Positions 15,181 through 18,023 of a stretch of 18,023 bases of DNA are shown here, in pieces (positions within the stretch are counted from its first letter, which is position 1; each line of letters starts with the position of its first letter). Position numbers and translations under genes: made by a program. The notes beneath the pieces are model-generated. The model worked only from the letters and a program-made list of their open reading frames with translations. It ran no database searches and was not told the DNA's origin. The DNA lies in assembly GCA_947631895.1 (NCBI GenBank), contig CANRMU010000010.1, forward strand, positions 1-18,023. The letters run 5' to 3'. This stretch comes from an uncultured Bacilli bacterium. Lineage in GTDB: Bacteria > Bacillota_I > Bacilli_A > RF39 > UBA660.

Positions 15181-15189
15181 ATTTTAACA
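15181..15189 (-). promoter_or_regulatory. Candidate extended -10 promoter of the cysteine-rich membrane protein gene
   Basis: Minus strand TGTTAAAAT (15189-15181) fits an extended -10; no good -35 is present. It faces away from the strong plus-strand promoter at 15220-15248. Confidence 0.45.
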
Positions 15190-15219
15190 TATCTTGTCGT
15201 AAAACACCATCTAAAATTA

Positions 15220-15248
15220 TTTACAACTAAAACTTTAAATGATATACT
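15220..15248 (+). promoter_or_regulatory. Promoter of the plus-strand two-gene unit
   Basis: TTTACA (15220-15225), exactly 17 bases, TATACT (15243-15248) with TGA directly before it (extended -10). It is one of the best promoters in the window and predicts a start near 15255. Confidence 0.75.
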
Positions 15249-15275
15249 TTTATTAGAATAAGGGTGTGTATAAAG

Positions 15276-15758
15276 ATGAATGAAAATATTTTAAGAGATA
15301 ATATTATGTACCTAAGACAATGGACTAATGTTAATCCTGCTTTTAATGCTTTAACGATTGAAGATAATTATTTAGTTTTAAGACAAAATGGTAATGAAGA
15401 AAAACAAGATATATCAAATTTTTATTTTCCTGATATGTTATATAATGAAACATTTAGAAGAAAATTAGAAAAAGATTATAATGCTGAAAATTTATTTAGA
15501 ATAGTAGAAGTTTATTGTAAAGCTAAAGAAGCTACAAAAAGAACTGAAAACTCTATTCCATATATTGCTAATTTAGAAATCTTAGAAGAAAATCAACAAC
15601 CTTTTTTATTAATCCATACCACCGATAATAAAAAATATCGTTTTGACACAACTGATATTAATAAAGTAATAAATATTTACGAACAATTAAAGCAAGCTAA
15701 AATAAATATTACATTACAAGAATTTGGGGAGGCAATTAAAAATGATTCGAATAAATGA
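15276..15758 (+). CDS. Protein of unknown function, first of a two-gene unit
   Basis: 160 aa, soluble, no signal peptide, no Cys-cluster and no recognised motif. The middle has KAKEATKRT and the last third, LLIHTTDNKKYRFDTTDI, looks like a small beta-rich fold followed by helices. The start chosen is ATG at 15276, with AAGGGTG nine bases upstream; a GTG at 15264 lies within that site. The 3' end overlaps the next gene by 17 bases, so the two products are probably made together. Confidence 0.7.
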   Translation: MNENILRDNIMYLRQWTNVNPAFNALTIEDNYLVLRQNGNEEKQDISNFYFPDMLYNETFRRKLEKDYNAENLFRIVEVYCKAKEATKRTENSIPYIANLEILEENQQPFLLIHTTDNKKYRFDTTDINKVINIYEQLKQAKINITLQEFGEAIKNDSNK

Positions 15759-16155
15759 GTATGAAGATTACATCTTAAGACCTACACCTTTAGATAATAC
15801 TGAAATTAATCAAGTTGAAGAATTTGAAAGATTAGTTTTTCTAGCAAAAATGTATGATGAAGATATTACTAGTGAAGCAGTTGATGAATTAAAATTTAGC
15901 TATGACTCTAAAATGAGTGAAGCAACTGTTCTTCAAAATAAAAGTCAAAATACCATCAATGCTTTAGCAAGAAATGCCAAAATGAATAATCAATTAGATC
16001 AAATTGCAAAGGCAAAGGCTAGTGATAATCTTACTTTAGAAAGAAAAAATGATACTACAAGCTTCAGTGCAGGATTTACAAATGCTTCAATCATTATCTT
16101 TGTTGTTATGCTCGTTGGTATAATAACATCAGTATTACTATTAAGTATATCTTAA
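15742..16155 (+). CDS. Tail-anchored membrane protein of unknown function
   Basis: 137 aa. A hydrophilic, mostly helical body (about 1-110), rich in Ala, Asn and Lys from 60 to 95 and possibly coiled coil, ends in one C-terminal transmembrane helix (about 114-135) with only two residues after it. That layout suggests a tail-anchored protein with a cytoplasmic body. No known family is recognised. GGGGAGG at 15726-15732 gives a strong ribosome binding site for the ATG at 15742, inside the previous gene. A terminator overlaps the stop codon, closing a two-gene transcript. Confidence 0.7.
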   Translation: MIRINEYEDYILRPTPLDNTEINQVEEFERLVFLAKMYDEDITSEAVDELKFSYDSKMSEATVLQNKSQNTINALARNAKMNNQLDQIAKAKASDNLTLERKNDTTSFSAGFTNASIIIFVVMLVGIITSVLLLSIS

Positions 16156-16165
16156 TAGTTTTTTT
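16138..16165 (+). terminator. Rho-independent terminator of the two-gene unit
   Basis: CTATTAAG (16138-16145), loop TATAT, CTTAATAG (16151-16158), followed at once by seven T (16159-16165). It has no T tract on the other strand, so it serves only the plus-strand genes. Confidence 0.85.
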
Positions 16166-16170
16166 ATGAT

Positions 16171-17778
16171 TTAAAAAGTCCAAGACTTAAATAATTTTAT
16201 AAAATCAAAATACTTTTGAGGCATATAAATACCACTTACGGCTGGATAATATACTATGAAAAATAAGATAACTAATGCTAAATAAAAATAAATAACAAAA
16301 TTACTTTTAAATTTTTTAGCTATATCATCTAAAGTATAAACATTAGCAAGCATAATAAATGGCAAGATAGAAAAATAATGATATAAAAACATTCCTCTAC
16401 TAATAAAGGCAAATGGAATAAAAATTAATGTTATAGCACACAAAAGAATATATGCAATTTTATCTTTCTTTTTAAATAATTTAATGAATAAATATAGATA
16501 ACTTGCAATTCCAAACCACCAAATAACTATATTTCCTACTCCTGTTATACTAGCATGTAACCCAGCTTCATTGGTATTACCATAATACCACACCGGTTTA
16601 TATGAAATAGGCCAAGTGTAAAATGGTGATGAAAAAGGATGACTATCATCTACGCTAGAATGATATTCATAAATTCTTACCCCTTGTTGAAAAACTTCTT
16701 TTATACTAAAATCATTAAACCAAGCAACATTTGGATAAATATAATAACTTCCTACATAAATTATAAAAGGAATTATCACAAAGAAACATACCGATTTAAA
16801 AAATAATTTAAGCGTTACTTTTTTATTTTTAATTACATGAGTAAGAAAAATTACTGCTAAACCTAACCCAGCATAAAAACCTATCCATTTAGTAGTAATA
16901 GAACAGCCAAAAAACAAACCCGATAAAAATAAATTTCGATTCTCTTTTTCCCCTATTATATAATTATACATAAAATAAAATGACAGAAGAATAAATAAAA
17001 CTAAAAAACTATCAATTGTTCCCATCCTTGTTTGGGCAAAATGAAAAGTATCAAAAGCCATCAATAACGATGCTACAACAGCTAAATTTCTTTTATTAAA
17101 TAATTTTTTAGCAAACAAATACATTACTAATACCATTAAAATACCTGCAATATTACCCATTAAACGGTAATAAAAAGGTGCCATATGATTAAAAACTTTA
17201 AGAGGTATTGCTTGAATAAGTTTACCTAATGGAGGATGAACCCATTCATAGGCCATTAAACCATTAGCATATTCATAAGCAGTTCTAGCAAAATATACTT
17301 CATCAAAATATGTGGAATTCATCAAATTAATTTCAGACGGAATAGTATCTTGTTCATCAGTTAAGGTCGTAATAGGTTTTAAACCATTTGTTATAAGTTT
17401 AATATTTATTTTATTCATTTCACTATCATAAAAAGCTAATTCACCTATTGCCATTTCTTCTTGAGGAACTAATACAATATGACTTATAGTGTCATCTATA
17501 TAAACTTCTTGCCAAGTAAAAGACTTAGAAGTTATATCAATAACATCTTTATTAGATAATTCTAATTGATAATTATTACAATTATTTCCTGAAAAGAAAA
17601 TCATTTCATCAATATATATTTCATCATCAAATTGAATTAAGATTTTTTCATTTCGTTTTAAATTTAAAAAAGTATTAGGATTTTTAAATGAACCTAAATT
17701 AATAAAAGATAAAATGGCATATAAACCAACAATAATTGTCATCAAAATATAATCAAATTTATCAATTTTCTTATTCAT
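16171..17778 (-). CDS. PMT-type (GT-C fold) membrane glycosyltransferase
   Basis: 535 aa with an N-terminal transmembrane helix (about 10-27) and about nine more from residue 205 to the end. The first extracellular loop ends with STYFDEVYFARTAYEY (Asp-Glu at 159-160) and HPPLGK (181-186), the signature of protein O-mannosyltransferases and relatives, where the acidic pair is catalytic. The enzymes take sugar from a polyprenyl-phosphate donor and place it on protein or glycan outside the membrane. Unlike usual PMTs, a beta-rich segment of about 110 residues (45-155) lies between helix 1 and the DE motif. RBS AAGAGGT precedes the ATG at 17778, and a good promoter lies just upstream. It converges on the two-gene unit. 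Sugar and acceptor cannot be told from the sequence. Confidence 0.85.
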   Translation of the reverse strand: MNKKIDKFDYILMTIIVGLYAILSFINLGSFKNPNTFLNLKRNEKILIQFDDEIYIDEMIFFSGNNCNNYQLELSNKDVIDITSKSFTWQEVYIDDTISHIVLVPQEEMAIGELAFYDSEMNKINIKLITNGLKPITTLTDEQDTIPSEINLMNSTYFDEVYFARTAYEYANGLMAYEWVHPPLGKLIQAIPLKVFNHMAPFYYRLMGNIAGILMVLVMYLFAKKLFNKRNLAVVASLLMAFDTFHFAQTRMGTIDSFLVLFILLSFYFMYNYIIGEKENRNLFLSGLFFGCSITTKWIGFYAGLGLAVIFLTHVIKNKKVTLKLFFKSVCFFVIIPFIIYVGSYYIYPNVAWFNDFSIKEVFQQGVRIYEYHSSVDDSHPFSSPFYTWPISYKPVWYYGNTNEAGLHASITGVGNIVIWWFGIASYLYLFIKLFKKKDKIAYILLCAITLIFIPFAFISRGMFLYHYFSILPFIMLANVYTLDDIAKKFKSNFVIYFYLALVILFFIVYYPAVSGIYMPQKYFDFIKLFKSWTF

Positions 17779-17806
17779 AATTACCTCTTTTTAAAATATA
17801 TAAAAT

Positions 17807-17835
17807 ATTATAACGTATAACTTACTATTAGTAAA
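17807..17835 (-). promoter_or_regulatory. Promoter of the PMT-like gene
   Basis: Minus strand: TTTACT (17835-17830), exactly 17 bases, TATAAT (17812-17807). An odd palindrome TTACTA-T-TAGTAA (17822-17834) overlaps the -35 box and could be an operator. Confidence 0.7.
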
Positions 17836-17907
17836 ATTAATTTTAGTTCTTGATAGTGTTTCCAAAGTGGGGAGATTCTAAAAAAGCCATTTATATACAA
17901 TAAAAAA

Positions 17908-17976
17908 ATGGTTAAAACCTAAAAATTGCTTTATAATTAAATTGATTAAAAAAATAGAAAGCGAGGTTTTAACCAT
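17908..17976 (+). promoter_or_regulatory. RBS-sequestering inverted repeat with internal promoter, upstream of the truncated ORF
   Basis: ATGGTTAAAACCT (17908-17920) and AGGTTTTAACCAT (17964-17976) form a perfect 13-bp inverted repeat with a 43-base spacer. The second arm contains the AGG of the ribosome binding site (GCGAGGT) and ends at the base before the ATG. A candidate -10 TATAAT at 17932-17937 (with TGGTTA 17 bases upstream at 17909-17914) would start transcripts near 17944, after the first arm. Transcripts from outside would fold and hide the site, while transcripts from the internal promoter would not. This is the layout known from insertion sequences that guard against read-through. 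The first arm could also pair with CCATTT at 17887-17892. Confidence 0.6.
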
Positions 17977-18023
17977 ATGGATATTATACCATTACTCAAC
18001 GAATTTACTAGTAATTTTAATGA
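17977..18023 (+). CDS. Start of a truncated ORF, probably a transposase
   Basis: Fifteen codons from the ATG at 17977 (MDIIPLLNEFTSNFN) run into the right edge. GCGAGGT nine bases upstream serves as ribosome binding site. The peptide alone does not identify a family; the transposase call rests on the read-through-protection hairpin upstream and the abrupt change from the region before it (an atypical G-rich patch AGTGGGGAG at about 17866-17874, possibly part of an IS end). Confidence 0.45.
   Translation, partial: MDIIPLLNEFTSNFN

Noticed and set aside
16176..16188. AAGTC-CAA-GACTT hairpin at the end of the PMT-like gene as terminator
   Set aside because: Only five base pairs with a short T run on the minus strand; too weak to call.
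17832..17845. 14-bp palindrome TAAAATTAATTTTA
   Set aside because: Pure A/T palindromes of this kind are expected by chance in such AT-rich intergenic DNA.
1..18023. Mycoplasma genetic code (TGA as Trp)
   Set aside because: TGA ends dnaI and the 15276 gene, and Trp positions in conserved motifs use TGG.
1..18023. CRISPR array, tRNA, rRNA or riboswitch
   Set aside because: No regularly spaced direct repeats, no cloverleaf-like or conserved aptamer sequence was recognised on either strand by reading.

Overview
The window is very AT-rich and reads as a low-GC Bacillota of the Bacilli side, most like an uncultured gut lineage (RF39/Erysipelotrichia-like). The reasons are the DnaB/DnaI helicase-loading pair, a B. 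subtilis-type ThiI without rhodanese domain, an NrnA-type DHH phosphoesterase, strong AGGAGG-like ribosome binding sites and use of TTG/GTG starts. TGA is used as a stop (thiI-side end of dnaI, end of the 15276 gene) and Trp is TGG, so the code is the ordinary bacterial one, not the Mycoplasma code. Nearly all genes are on the minus strand; the exceptions are a tiny DUF1540-like gene (10451), a two-gene unit (15276-16155) and a truncated ORF at the right edge.

Layout, left to right. 1-985: 5' part of a beta-CASP metallo-beta-lactamase RNase-like gene running off the left edge. 1076-5086: a tight four-gene minus-strand operon, read from 5086: an SPFH/SHOCT protein (YdjI-like), a double zinc-ribbon membrane protein (YdjG-like), a three-helix membrane protein with a C-terminal zinc ribbon, and a membrane-anchored protein made of EF-Tu domains 2 and 3 without the GTPase domain. 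It has its own extended -10 promoter, a perfect 7-bp inverted repeat at the transcription start, and a terminator at 1049-1077. 5211-7082: a stand-alone SEC-C protein built of two similar halves. 7159-10184: an 80-aa protein, a kinase-like protein, acetate kinase and NrnA, ending in a terminator. 10185-10602: a possible 39-aa ORF (minus) and a 48-aa DUF1540-like gene (plus), with a bidirectional terminator shared with thiI. 10603-13955: dnaB-dnaI-thiI operon. 14013-15152: secreted or membrane-anchored cysteine-rich protein, divergent from the two-gene unit of unknown function at 15276-16155. 16171-17778: PMT-like membrane glycosyltransferase. 17845-18023: probable left end of an insertion sequence, with an RBS-sequestering hairpin and the first 15 codons of its ORF.

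The most interesting part is the 1076-5086 operon. SPFH and YdjG-like proteins are known in B. subtilis as part of a membrane-stress module (YdjF-YdjG-YdjH-YdjI). Here the pair is joined by a second small zinc-ribbon membrane protein and by an EF-Tu beta-barrel module tethered to the membrane, which has no obvious translational role. Its function is open; the physical linkage (stop codons overlapping or abutting the next ribosome binding site) argues that the four products act together. Housekeeping functions in the rest are RNA turnover (beta-CASP nuclease, NrnA), acetate/acetyl-phosphate metabolism (AckA), initiation of replication (DnaB, DnaI), tRNA thiolation (ThiI) and surface glycosylation (PMT).
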